Assembly (NCBI RefSeq): GCF_000177375.1
Contig: NZ_ADFR01000003.1
Span: 62,001 to 126,000 of the forward strand
Direction of reading: 5' to 3'
Source of the DNA: Bulleidia extructa W1219
GTDB taxonomy: Bacteria > Bacillota_I > Bacilli_A > Erysipelotrichales > Erysipelotrichaceae
DNA: 64,000 nucleotides
Made by a program: the position numbers and the translations under genes. Below the pieces are notes generated by a model. It did no database searches. It saw only the letters and a program-made list of their open reading frames with translations, and had not been told where the DNA came from. Each line of letters opens with the position of its first letter. Positions within the stretch are counted from its first letter, which is position 1. Below are positions 8,399 to 16,752 of this stretch, in pieces.

Positions 8399-9657
8399 GT
8401 CGTTTATTTTATTTTGTTCGTCATGGGCAAACATATTTCAATCTTCGTTTACAACTTCAAGGGCGTTGTGATTCTCCTTTGACACCGTTGGGAATTCAAC
8501 AAGCCGAGAAAAGTGCCAAAGTATTGTCAGGTCAATTTTTTGATCGAGCCTTTGCTTCTCCAGCCGGAAGAGTGCGAGAGACGGCGGATATTTTATTGAA
8601 AAATCGGCAAGTAGAATTAACGTATTTAGAAGATTTGCAAGAACCGGATTTTGGGGTCATGGAAGGATGCTATGTTCAAGATCAAGAATTGGTACAGAAA
8701 TGTTTTGGCCATTTGGATTTTAAGGAAGCAGAAGGAGAAGGAAAAGATTCTCTTCGCTTTAGGACAGAAAAAGTCTTTCAAGATATACTTTCCCAAACTA
8801 AAGAAAATGATCGGATCTTAATTGTGTCCCATGGGATTATGTCCATGGCCTTTATGTCTTATGTTTTGAAAATGGATATGCGAGCGTATCGTCAAGCTTG
8901 TTTAGATGAAGGTAGGGCTTTTATGCCCAATGCAGGGATTTTGATTTTCAAAGAAGAAATGGGAAAAGTTAGCCTGATTCAAAAACCATGTGAAGCGAAG
9001 GATTTGTGTTTGCCAAAGAAAGATAAAACCATTGATATTTTCTACGTTCGTCATGGGCAGACGATTTTTAATCTAAGACATCAAGTGCAAGGAAGAAGTG
9101 ATGCTCCTTTAACAGAGCTGGGAATTCAGCAAGCTAATCAGGCTCAAAAAGCATTAAGAAATAAGGTTTTTTCAAAAGCTTATGTGTCTTATGCTAAAAG
9201 AGCGATTGATACGGCTAAGATTGTGTTAGAAGGACATGATATTCCGATCTCTATTGAGAAGAATCTTCAAGAAATGAATTTTGGAGATTTGGAAGGAAGA
9301 TTAATAGACGAAGCTATTTTAAAAGAATTGTATGCGTGCCATCAAAATCAGGAAAATTTTTTAAGCCATCAGGGAGAAAATTTAGGGGCAGTAAAAACAC
9401 GTTGGCAATCTCTATTAGAAAAAGTTTATTTTGAAAATCAAGATGGTGATCAGGTTCTATTAGTGGGGCATGGAACAATGTATGCGATTATGGCGGCTTA
9501 TTTGTTGAAACTGGATCGTCTTGGTCTAGAATTGTATTGTAAGAATCAAGGACAGTCTTATTCGTATAATGGTGGCATTGCTCGTTTTCAACTGGATAAA
9601 GAAGGACTTCATTTGGTTCATTTGATGCAAGATCCGAAGACTTATTTGTGCGAATAA
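8395..9657 (+). CDS. Two-domain histidine phosphatase, copy 2
   Basis: 420 residues, a diverged tandem duplicate of the preceding gene with the same two-domain plan. Domain A has FVRHGQTYFNL and IVSHGIMSM; domain B has YVRHGQTIFNLR and LVGHGTMYA, where Ser of SHG is replaced by Gly but the His is kept. Shared blocks such as PNAGILIF close domain A in both paralogues. The start overlaps the previous stop (ATGA) and has its own GGGAGG RBS. The stop codon lies inside the terminator stem. Four phosphatase domains in a row imply internal duplication followed by gene duplication (inference). Confidence 0.88.
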   Translation: MSRLFYFVRHGQTYFNLRLQLQGRCDSPLTPLGIQQAEKSAKVLSGQFFDRAFASPAGRVRETADILLKNRQVELTYLEDLQEPDFGVMEGCYVQDQELVQKCFGHLDFKEAEGEGKDSLRFRTEKVFQDILSQTKENDRILIVSHGIMSMAFMSYVLKMDMRAYRQACLDEGRAFMPNAGILIFKEEMGKVSLIQKPCEAKDLCLPKKDKTIDIFYVRHGQTIFNLRHQVQGRSDAPLTELGIQQANQAQKALRNKVFSKAYVSYAKRAIDTAKIVLEGHDIPISIEKNLQEMNFGDLEGRLIDEAILKELYACHQNQENFLSHQGENLGAVKTRWQSLLEKVYFENQDGDQVLLVGHGTMYAIMAAYLLKLDRLGLELYCKNQGQSYSYNGGIARFQLDKEGLHLVHLMQDPKTYLCE

Positions 9658-9668
9658 GTCTTTTTTTT
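9637..9668 (+). terminator. Terminator overlapping the stop codon of the second phosphatase gene
   Basis: Stem AAGACTTATT / AATAAGTCTT with a 6-nt loop and eight T residues. The TAA stop is within the 3' arm. Confidence 0.88.
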
Positions 9669-9719
9669 ATGGAACTGTTTGTCTTTCGGGAAAAAAGAAG
9701 TACATAGAAAGAGAGGAGT

Positions 9720-12700
9720 ATGAGACGACAGAAAAAAGCAATATGGATCTGGATAGGCAGTATTCTGATGAGTTTAGTTTTACCCGTTTATGCTGAACAA
9801 TTGACGGTTGTTCGACGCATGGAATATTTGGTGACCCCCGGTCCAAAGAAGGATCAAGCAAAAGAATATATTAGTTATGTGATGTATCAAGGCCATCCGG
9901 CCATTTGTATAGAACCTCAGCAAGACATGCATTTTGGGAATGATTATCACAAGAAAAGTCTTGAACAAGTCATGGGTTCAAATACAAATCGATTGAATCA
10001 TTTTATGGCATACGCTTTTGAAAAGGGTGTTGGTCAAGGGGATATTAATTATGCGGCAGCACAGATGTACGCCTGGTCTTTGAATGGTTATCATCCAACT
10101 ATTCAGAAAGGGCCTCATAGCCATCAGGAAGTCCAAAAAAGAATCCAAGAAATTCAGAAGAAAGTTCTGAGTTTAGAGAATAGTGAAATTGAATTAAAAG
10201 ATTTAACAACAGGTCAAGTTGTCACAAAAGTAAAAGGAAATAAATTACTTTTTACAAAGGCAATGGTAGGTCATCGCTATCAAGTCACTCGAAAATTAAA
10301 CGGTTTTCAATTAAAGAAAGCAGAAGGAGATATTCAAGGATCTATCGTTCATAATCAATTTGAGTTTACAGTAGATGCTAGTTTTACTAAGAAAAATAAA
10401 AAAATAGCGTTATTGAGTCAATCTTCCAGAAAGAAAAATTTTGCGTTAATTGGTAAAAACATTCAAAATCTAATGGTTTATGAAGGAGAAGAGGTCGAAG
10501 GATTTGATTTAGAAATCAGAGCGCAGGGTTATCACTTAGAAATTCAAAAAGAAGATATAGAGACCAAGTATCCTCAGGGAGATGTTCCTAACTTTGATGG
10601 GACTAAGTATCAGCTTTTCAATAAAGAAGGAAAGTCATTAGGAGTATTTCTGATTCAAAAAGGAAAATCCAATCGAATCGAGAATCTTTTACCGGATGAA
10701 ATCTATTATTTAAAAGAGCTAGTTCCACCGATTGGGATGCGACTCCATGGAGAAAAAATACCAATTCAAGTGAAGAGTTCTGAATTGGTAAATTTGAAGG
10801 AAAATACGAAAACAATAGTAGTTCGTGATCAGGTAAAAACAGGTACTTTTTCTATTCAAAAGTATCTTTCCACTTCTGAAGATAGTGAGTTTCTACCACC
10901 GGAAGAAAAAGCGGAATTTATGGCCATTCTTTCTAAACATATCCGAAAATATGGAAGTTTTTCTGAAGCCAGAAAACATGTAAAAGAATTCCATTCAAAA
11001 GAATACGCCATTTTAACCACCAATGAAACAGGATATGCCAAAAGTTCTGAACTGGCTTATGGAAACTATGAAATTAGACAAATCAAAGCCGGGAATAAAG
11101 ATATTCAAATATATCCATCTCCTTTCTTTTTGACGATACAAAAAGATCATCAACATCAATCTTATGTCTTGAAAAATAGAAATAAGAAATACTATTTGCG
11201 TATTCTGAAATTGGATCAAGATACAAAACAAAAAATCCAAAGAAGTTCCGCTACATTTCGTATCACGCGCTTAGAAAATGAAAAGGGACAACCAGTGAAA
11301 GAGGTGATTTCTCAAATCATCGCTTCAAAAAAATATTCTCTTTTTTCAACAAATTCCAGTGGTCTGATTCAATCTGGTTGGCAAGATAAAAATGACATGC
11401 TTGGAGAATTAACCATACCTTTAGCCCTATCAGCCGGAAAGTATGAAATTGAGGAAGTAAAAGCTCCTAAGGGTTATACGAAAGGATTTAAGCAGGTCAT
11501 TGTATTGAATCAAGATACGGTAGAAGAAAAGAATAGTCGTATGGTGGTGATTCCCATTGAAAACAAGAGAAAAAAAGCTTCTTTTCATTTGGAAAAGAAG
11601 TGGGAGGAAATAAAAAAAGAAACTAATTTTGCTAACAGGGATTTTGCGAAAGTTCAATTTGAACTAAGGGCGAAAGAAAGTATCTATTCAGATGTAGATG
11701 GAACAAAGGTCATGAAAAAAGGAGATTTAGCGAAAAATATTTTCGGTCAAGAAGTTGGTTCTTTCTTTTTAAACAAAGACGGGAAAGCGGATTTGTGGAA
11801 TCTGTATCAAGGATCTTATGAGTTACAAGAAGTCAAAGTTCCAAAGGGTGTGGAATTGGATCGTAGGTCAAAGACCATTCAATTATCTGAAACCCCTTAT
11901 TTTTTTCACATGAAGAATTTCTTTACCAAAACGGAATTTTTTAAACAGGACTTAAATGGAAAAGAAATTGAAGGGGCTAAGATGATTTTAAAAGAAGAAA
12001 ATGGAAACGAAATCACACGATGGACTTCTAAAAAAGAAGTACATTGTATCCAAGGCTTGGAAAAAGGAAAAATCTATCGTTTAGAGGAAAGTGTCACTCC
12101 AATCGGCTATGCGTTTGCACCAAGTATTTCTTTTAAAATAAAAGAAGATGGCTCTATTACGAAAGTGATCATGATCGATCATCTTTTAGATATACACATT
12201 CAAAAAGTAGATGAATTGGGAAATTTTGTACAGGGAGCTAGGTTACAGCTATTAGATGAAAAGAAAGAAAAAATATTGAAAGAATGGATTTCAAATGGCA
12301 AGAAAATGAATATATCCCCCATCGTAAAAGCAGATGGAAATTATTGGGTTCGTGAAGTGAAAACGCCATCTGGATATCGAAATCAGGAAGACCAACTCAT
12401 CCATGTTCCAAAATATGCCCAAACCGTTAACGTTTTTTTCTTAAATGAAACCAAGAAAATACAACTTCAACTTAAAAAAAGAGAGCGTGGTCAATCTAAA
12501 GGGCTATCGGGTGCACATTATCGGGTATTCCATCAAAATGGTCAAGCTTTACGAGATGAGTTTGGACAAATTGTAGAGTTGGTCAGTGATGAACAAGGAA
12601 AAGCTAAAAAGGCGATTCCTTATTCCAAAGAAGGATATTTTCTAAAAGAAATCAAGGCGCCAAAGGGGTATGAAGTGGATATGAATCCGATACCGATTCT

Positions 12701-12893
12701 AGTTGAAAAAGGGGATTCTTTCGATTGTAATAAGCCTATTTTGTTAAAAGTAGAAGATCAGAAAAAGCGGTTGGTACCAACGGGAGATGAATGGCATACT
12801 CAGTGGGGGATTTTATTATTCATTTCTTTCGTCTGTATGATGTTGGTTTTTAAAATCAGAGTCAGGAATGAACAGGAATTTTTGATTCAGTAG
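9720..12893 (+). CDS. Thioester-domain (TQXA) surface adhesin with Cna-B/SpaA repeats and a sortase signal
   Basis: 1057-residue wall-anchored protein. A signal peptide (1-25, cleavage near VYA) is followed by a thioester domain: Cys63 in AICIEPQQ and Gln115 in YAAAQMYAW, the pair that forms an internal Cys-Gln thioester for covalent host attachment in this family. Then come about seven SpaA/Cna-B modules, several ending in KAPKGY-like motifs (VKAPKGYTKG, KTPSGYRNQ, KAPKGYEVD). The C-terminus has LVPTGD (about 1018), a hydrophobic segment and a short positive tail, a sortase signal deviating from LPXTG. No sortase gene is in the window. RBS AGAGGAG; flanked by terminators, so monocistronic. 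Confidence 0.88.
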   Translation: MRRQKKAIWIWIGSILMSLVLPVYAEQLTVVRRMEYLVTPGPKKDQAKEYISYVMYQGHPAICIEPQQDMHFGNDYHKKSLEQVMGSNTNRLNHFMAYAFEKGVGQGDINYAAAQMYAWSLNGYHPTIQKGPHSHQEVQKRIQEIQKKVLSLENSEIELKDLTTGQVVTKVKGNKLLFTKAMVGHRYQVTRKLNGFQLKKAEGDIQGSIVHNQFEFTVDASFTKKNKKIALLSQSSRKKNFALIGKNIQNLMVYEGEEVEGFDLEIRAQGYHLEIQKEDIETKYPQGDVPNFDGTKYQLFNKEGKSLGVFLIQKGKSNRIENLLPDEIYYLKELVPPIGMRLHGEKIPIQVKSSELVNLKENTKTIVVRDQVKTGTFSIQKYLSTSEDSEFLPPEEKAEFMAILSKHIRKYGSFSEARKHVKEFHSKEYAILTTNETGYAKSSELAYGNYEIRQIKAGNKDIQIYPSPFFLTIQKDHQHQSYVLKNRNKKYYLRILKLDQDTKQKIQRSSATFRITRLENEKGQPVKEVISQIIASKKYSLFSTNSSGLIQSGWQDKNDMLGELTIPLALSAGKYEIEEVKAPKGYTKGFKQVIVLNQDTVEEKNSRMVVIPIENKRKKASFHLEKKWEEIKKETNFANRDFAKVQFELRAKESIYSDVDGTKVMKKGDLAKNIFGQEVGSFFLNKDGKADLWNLYQGSYELQEVKVPKGVELDRRSKTIQLSETPYFFHMKNFFTKTEFFKQDLNGKEIEGAKMILKEENGNEITRWTSKKEVHCIQGLEKGKIYRLEESVTPIGYAFAPSISFKIKEDGSITKVIMIDHLLDIHIQKVDELGNFVQGARLQLLDEKKEKILKEWISNGKKMNISPIVKADGNYWVREVKTPSGYRNQEDQLIHVPKYAQTVNVFFLNETKKIQLQLKKRERGQSKGLSGAHYRVFHQNGQALRDEFGQIVELVSDEQGKAKKAIPYSKEGYFLKEIKAPKGYEVDMNPIPILVEKGDSFDCNKPILLKVEDQKKRLVPTGDEWHTQWGILLFISFVCMMLVFKIRVRNEQEFLIQ

Positions 12894-12919
12894 TATTTTG
12901 CAAGAAATACTACTTTTTT
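12891..12919 (+). terminator. Terminator of the adhesin gene
   Basis: Stem AGTATTT / AAATACT with a 6-nt loop, followed by C and six T residues; it begins at the stop codon. Confidence 0.85.
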
Positions 12920-12964
12920 GATATTAAAATAAAAGAATCATGAAGAGGGATTTTAGTATTAAGA

Positions 12965-13002
12965 GTGATGATTGGAATGAGAGATTTGTGCCAAATCATC
13001 AC
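12965..13002. other. Imperfect inverted repeat in the 12920-13158 spacer
   Basis: Arms GTGATGATTGG (12965-12975) and CCAAATCATCAC (12991-13002) pair with one bulge around a 15-nt loop, flanked by the similar words TAGTATTA and TGTATTA. There is no T-run, so it is not a terminator. It could be an operator or a structured leader element for the reductase gene. Nothing else recognisable lies in this spacer. Confidence 0.4.
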
Positions 13003-13158
13003 ATTGTATTAAAAGATTCAAAGACTTAGCTTTTTTCGTTGGAAGATGGGCAGAAAATAGTCCAAAAATTCATAAAAAAATAAAGTCGGATATCTTGTTT
13101 GAATTTTTGCAAAATGGTTTAATAATTCGTGTGAGAATTGATGAAGAGGGAGAAGATT

Positions 13159-15336
13159 ATGAAGAAAGTGATATATGGGCTTTTAACCATCACCATGGTT
13201 GTAAGTCTTGTGGGATGTTCTGGTAGTGCTAAATATAAACCTGGTGTGTATACGGGATCTTCTAAGGGACATAGTAGTGAAGTTAAGGTGACCGCCACCT
13301 TTTCAAAAAATAAAATTGAAAAAGTGTCCATTGATGCTCATGGGGAAACAGCTTCTATTGGTCAAGCGGCTGTGGAACAGTTGATGAAAAATATTCAGAC
13401 TAAACAAAACGCTGAATTTGATGCAGTGACAGGAGCAACGGAAACAAGTGAGGCAGTTCGAAGAGCTTTAAAGGCTACTTTCAATCAAGCCAGTACTTCT
13501 ATGGAAAAGAAAGAAAAAACAGCACTGAAAGATGGCACATACAGTGCTATTACCAATTCATTTTCTGTCACAGGACAAATGAAGGGTGAGGTAACTATTA
13601 AAGATGGTAAAATAGCGGGTATTAGAATTACGGAAGAAAGTGATAGTCGTACAGGACCGTGGTTTGAACAAGCTAAGATGAAATTTATTCCCCGTTTACT
13701 GGCCAGTCAATCTTTAGCAACGGATTCTGTCACAGGAGCTACCACTTCTTCATCAGCGATTCGTAGTTTGGTTTCCTCCGCTATTGATCAAGCTGGTGGT
13801 AAGAGTGATGAATGGTATACACCGGTTCAAAAAAAGAATCATACAGTGAAATTAGATGGTTATGATGTCATTGTGGTTGGTTTAGGAGGATCGGGTATTT
13901 TATCATATGCTAGTGCCGCGGATCAAGGAGCTAAGGTTTTTGGTTTAGAAGCGGCTGCTCAAATCGGCGGTAATTCCGCTTCTGCGTATGGACCAATGGC
14001 TTTAAATTCTAAAAATTTAGCGAAAAAGTACAATGGTGGTAAAGAGTATATTTCGATGAGTGAAGTGTATAAAACTTGGTTGAAGTATGTGGGGACGGAT
14101 AAAAAGGCGGATGTCATTAAAAAAGCCGTTGAACAATCCGGTACAGCATTGGATTATTATATGGATCAATATGGATTTTCTTTTGATGGATTGGGCGGCT
14201 TGTTGGGATCTTTTGTCGTTCCAAGTTGGACAAAATTATGGGCAGCTTATACCGCTGATCAAGGGAATAAAAAGTGGTATACTTTCGGACCGGATCATAT
14301 GTTTCAATTTAGGCATGCCCTGGAAAAAGCGAAAGCGAAGAATGGAAAAAATGACTATCAATTAGAACTGACAGCCCAAGAATTATTAAAAGATGACAAG
14401 GGAAATGTGATAGGAGTCAAAGCTGTTTCTTATGATGGAACGATTTATGAAATTTTTGGTAAATCCGTGATTTTAGCTACCGGTGGTTTTTTGGGAAATG
14501 AAGAAATGTTAAAGGAAGTATATGGTTCTAGTATTCGCCCAATTGGGAATACGGTAAATAAGGGTAGTGGCATTAAGATGGGACAATCGGTTGGTGGTGT
14601 GACTTACGCTATGAAGTCTTTACCAATGGTTCATGTTTCACAAGTGCCAAATATCATTCGTGATAACTCTTTAAATCCTAATCAAAAGGCTATTTTATCA
14701 GCTATGGCAACCACAACTGATGGTAAACAAGTGGATGAAACAGGTAGGAAGTTAGATCGTATGGATCAAACTGTCACAGAAAATATGGAAGGGTCTACAG
14801 GGATTGTTCATACTCCCGGATTCCACTTTTATAACGTGTATAGTCAAGAAGATATTGATACGATAAAAACAAAGGGTTTAAGTGAAAAAACTTCAAAAAT
14901 TTCGATTTTCGGCTTGGGACAAGGGGGTAAAGTACCAGCTAGCGGCACGCCAATTAAAGATATTGATAAAATCATTGAAGTAGCTATCAATACCAATAAC
15001 GCTTGGAAAGGAACCCCGGCGGAATTGGCGAAGAAGTTGAACATGAAAGAAGAAGAGTTAGTGAAATCATTAGGTGATAAAGATAAAAACTATTACTTGT
15101 TTGAAAGTGCTGCTTATTCTTATGGAACCGTTGGTTCTTTAGATGTGGATCAGAATATGAATGTTTTAAAGAAAGATGGTCGTCCAATTAAAAATCTATT
15201 TGCGGTTGGTCAAGATTCACAAGGAGTTTGTAATCAGGATGGGAAGGCTTATACACCTTGGGGTGGTCAAGCTCAATCTTGGACATTTGTTTCTGGGAAG
15301 ATTGCGGGTGAACAAGCGGCTAAATTAGCAAAATAA
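13159..15336 (+). CDS. Flavinylated lipoprotein reductase: two FMN-binding domains plus fumarate-reductase-type flavoprotein
   Basis: 725 residues from ATG 13159, chosen for the GAGGGAGAAG RBS; in-frame TTG 13138 and ATG 13141 are less likely. The lipoprotein signal ends in LVGC, so the protein is exported and lipid-anchored. Two FMN_bind domains follow, with covalent FMN attachment motifs DAVTGAT (Thr94) and DSVTGAT (Thr195) of the type modified by ApbE. From about 235 there is an FAD_binding_2 / fumarate-reductase module (VIVVGLGGSG, ILATGGF). Known relatives are extracellular electron-accepting reductases for fumarate, urocanate and similar compounds; the substrate here cannot be told. The NusG-II and Gx genes follow. 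Confidence 0.85.
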   Translation: MKKVIYGLLTITMVVSLVGCSGSAKYKPGVYTGSSKGHSSEVKVTATFSKNKIEKVSIDAHGETASIGQAAVEQLMKNIQTKQNAEFDAVTGATETSEAVRRALKATFNQASTSMEKKEKTALKDGTYSAITNSFSVTGQMKGEVTIKDGKIAGIRITEESDSRTGPWFEQAKMKFIPRLLASQSLATDSVTGATTSSSAIRSLVSSAIDQAGGKSDEWYTPVQKKNHTVKLDGYDVIVVGLGGSGILSYASAADQGAKVFGLEAAAQIGGNSASAYGPMALNSKNLAKKYNGGKEYISMSEVYKTWLKYVGTDKKADVIKKAVEQSGTALDYYMDQYGFSFDGLGGLLGSFVVPSWTKLWAAYTADQGNKKWYTFGPDHMFQFRHALEKAKAKNGKNDYQLELTAQELLKDDKGNVIGVKAVSYDGTIYEIFGKSVILATGGFLGNEEMLKEVYGSSIRPIGNTVNKGSGIKMGQSVGGVTYAMKSLPMVHVSQVPNIIRDNSLNPNQKAILSAMATTTDGKQVDETGRKLDRMDQTVTENMEGSTGIVHTPGFHFYNVYSQEDIDTIKTKGLSEKTSKISIFGLGQGGKVPASGTPIKDIDKIIEVAINTNNAWKGTPAELAKKLNMKEEELVKSLGDKDKNYYLFESAAYSYGTVGSLDVDQNMNVLKKDGRPIKNLFAVGQDSQGVCNQDGKAYTPWGGQAQSWTFVSGKIAGEQAAKLAK

Positions 15337-15454
15337 GATTTTTTAAAGTCCTTTGGTAAGAAAAATTAGACAGTTCTTATTTTTATCAAGTGAATGCTCA
15401 ATATTCATCAAATGGAAAATTGATTTTTTCGATGAAAAGAAGGATGAGAGTTTA

Positions 15455-15463
15455 TGCTATAAT
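15455..15463 (+). promoter_or_regulatory. Extended -10 promoter directly before the NusG-II gene
   Basis: TGCTATAAT (a TGN extended -10 with perfect TATAAT at 15458-15463) ends 7 nt before ATG 15471. A start site about 7 nt downstream of the -10 would leave essentially no leader. No Shine-Dalgarno lies between it and the ATG. Confidence 0.5.
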
Positions 15464-15470
15464 TTTGAAT

Positions 15471-15914
15471 ATGAAAAAGAAAGAAATTTATATTGTCATT
15501 GTATTAGCTTTGGTGTCTTTTGGTCTCATTGGTTTTATGAAACTAAGAGAACAGCAAGTAGCCAAAAAAAATGAAGTGACAGAAAATACAAAAAAGAAAT
15601 CAAGTCAAAATAAGGGTTTACCAAAACCGACAACAAAGCCAAAGGGACAATGGGTTGGTATTGTTTATCGTCGTGAGGTGATTAAATGGTTTGATTCCGG
15701 TATTGATGGAAAGTATGTCGTGAAAGGAAATTATGGCAAGTTTGGGGTTGAAGTAAAAAATGGAAAGTGGCATGCTCATGAAGTGGATTGTCCAAACCAT
15801 CTTTGCGAAAAAATGGGATGGGACGATGGAAAAGCCTTAGTGCCAATTTCTTGTATTCCAAATGGTATTTATGTTGGAACGAGTGATTGGATAGAAAGCT
15901 ATGTGAATTCATGA
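15471..15914 (+). CDS. NusG domain II-containing membrane-anchored protein (EetA-like)
   Basis: 147 residues from ATG 15471; upstream in-frame ATGs exist but lack RBSs and overlap the promoter. One N-terminal membrane anchor (about 5-24, positive-inside) is followed by a Lys-rich linker and a small NusG domain II-like beta domain with CPNHLCEKMGW and PISCIPNG, whose cysteines could coordinate a cofactor or form disulfides. Proteins of this type pair with Gx/EetB membrane proteins in flavin-based extracellular electron transfer loci (known from Listeria). The gene overlaps the Gx gene by 4 nt and follows the flavoprotein reductase. Confidence 0.7.
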   Translation: MKKKEIYIVIVLALVSFGLIGFMKLREQQVAKKNEVTENTKKKSSQNKGLPKPTTKPKGQWVGIVYRREVIKWFDSGIDGKYVVKGNYGKFGVEVKNGKWHAHEVDCPNHLCEKMGWDDGKALVPISCIPNGIYVGTSDWIESYVNS

Positions 15915-16417
15915 ATCCATATCATCGAACGAAGAGATTTACTATTTTAGCTTTGTTGGTTGCTATGGCTATCACTGTAAATGTGATAGAAACGAAGACG
16001 ATTCCACCGATTGCCGGGGTATTTCGAATTGGGTTAGCGAATATTATTGCTTTGGTAGCGATGAAGAATCTGGGTATTAAAGAGATGGTCATCGTGAATG
16101 GCATGAGAGTCTTGATTGGAACATTGATGAGTGGTACTTTCTTAGGTTCTTCTTTTTGGATTAGTTTTGGTGGTGTCTTTTTATCCAGTTGCCTTTTAGT
16201 GTTGTGTGATTACATGGATTCGAGTATTTTATTTACTTCTATCTTAAGTTCTATCGCTCATTCGGCTGGTCAAGTGGTCATCGTGATGTTTTTTTATAAC
16301 CAACCACTGATTATGGTGATTTTACCTTACTTCTTGGCTTTATCAATTCCAACCGGTTTATTGACAGGATATATTTCCAAGATGGCTATACAGAGAATTA
16401 AACCAATGCGTGCTTAG
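15911..16417 (+). CDS. Gx transporter family membrane protein (EetB-like)
   Basis: 168 residues from ATG 15911, coupled to the preceding stop by ATGA. Five or so membrane helices; early sequence IPPIAGVFRIGLANIIALVAM and NGMRVLIGTLMSGTF match the Gx family (also called heptaprenyl diphosphate synthase component I). In Gram-positive electron-transfer loci such proteins sit with NusG-II proteins and are required for extracellular electron export; the exact activity is unsettled. An ends-with-terminator arrangement closes the cassette. Confidence 0.72.
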   Translation: MNPYHRTKRFTILALLVAMAITVNVIETKTIPPIAGVFRIGLANIIALVAMKNLGIKEMVIVNGMRVLIGTLMSGTFLGSSFWISFGGVFLSSCLLVLCDYMDSSILFTSILSSIAHSAGQVVIVMFFYNQPLIMVILPYFLALSIPTGLLTGYISKMAIQRIKPMRA

Positions 16418-16440
16418 GGTTAACCTAGGCTTTTTCTTTT
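16412..16440 (+). terminator. Terminator of the electron-transfer cassette
   Basis: Stem GCTTAGG / CCTAGGC (one G-T pair), 5-nt loop, then TTTTTCTTTTT; it overlaps the stop codon region. Confidence 0.85.
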
Positions 16441-16454
16441 TCTGATGGATATCA

Positions 16455-16480
16455 AATAAAAAAGGAAGTTCAACTTCCTT
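16455..16480 (-). terminator. Terminator of the tRNA-Glu/tRNA-Trp transcript
   Basis: On the minus strand stem AAGGAAG / CTTCCTT with a 5-nt loop followed by a T-rich run, 6 nt downstream of tRNA-Trp. Confidence 0.85.
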
Positions 16481-16485
16481 AGTGA

Positions 16486-16556
16486 CAGGGGTGGAGAGAA
16501 TCGAACTCCCGTCAGCGGTTTTGGAGACCGATGTACTACCATTGTACGACACCCCT
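16486..16556 (-). tRNA. tRNA-Trp (CCA)
   Basis: 71-nt cloverleaf: acceptor AGGGGTG / CACCCCT, D-arm GTAC/GTAC, anticodon loop with CCA, T-arm GGGAG / CTCTC with TTCGATT. Discriminator G; 3' CCA not encoded. Confidence 0.97.
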
Positions 16557-16578
16557 ATAAATAAAATAAAAAAATGAG

Positions 16579-16652
16579 TGACGCGTACGGGATTCGAACC
16601 CGTGAATGCCGCCGTGAAAGGGCGGTGTGTTAAGCCACTTCACCAACGCGCC
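16579..16652 (-). tRNA. tRNA-Glu (TTC)
   Basis: 74 nt: acceptor GGCGCGT / ACGCGTC, anticodon stem CCGCC / GGCGG around loop CTTTCAC (anticodon TTC), T-arm ACGGG-TTCGAAT-CCCGT, discriminator A. First gene of the two-tRNA transcript. Confidence 0.96.
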
Positions 16653-16667
16653 ATGTCGTGCTAGATG

Positions 16668-16696
16668 ATAATAACATGATAGGGGTGTGTTGACAA
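16668..16696 (-). promoter_or_regulatory. Promoter of the tRNA-Glu/tRNA-Trp operon
   Basis: Minus strand TTGTCA (16696-16691), 17-bp spacer, TATTAT (16673-16668), 15 nt before tRNA-Glu. Confidence 0.75.
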
Positions 16697-16703
16697 GGCA
16701 TTT

Positions 16704-16732
16704 TTGAAAAAAAGATAAAAAATTACTATAAT
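16704..16732 (+). promoter_or_regulatory. Promoter of the uridine phosphorylase gene
   Basis: TTGAAA (16704-16709), 17-bp spacer, TATAAT (16727-16732), 20 nt before the ATG. The divergent tRNA promoter is immediately upstream. Confidence 0.75.
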
Positions 16733-16752
16733 GAAAAAGAGGAGAATTATAT

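Noticed and set aside
16486-16652. tRNA pair as an integration site
   Set aside because: No integrase, no duplicated tRNA 3' end and no composition change beside it.
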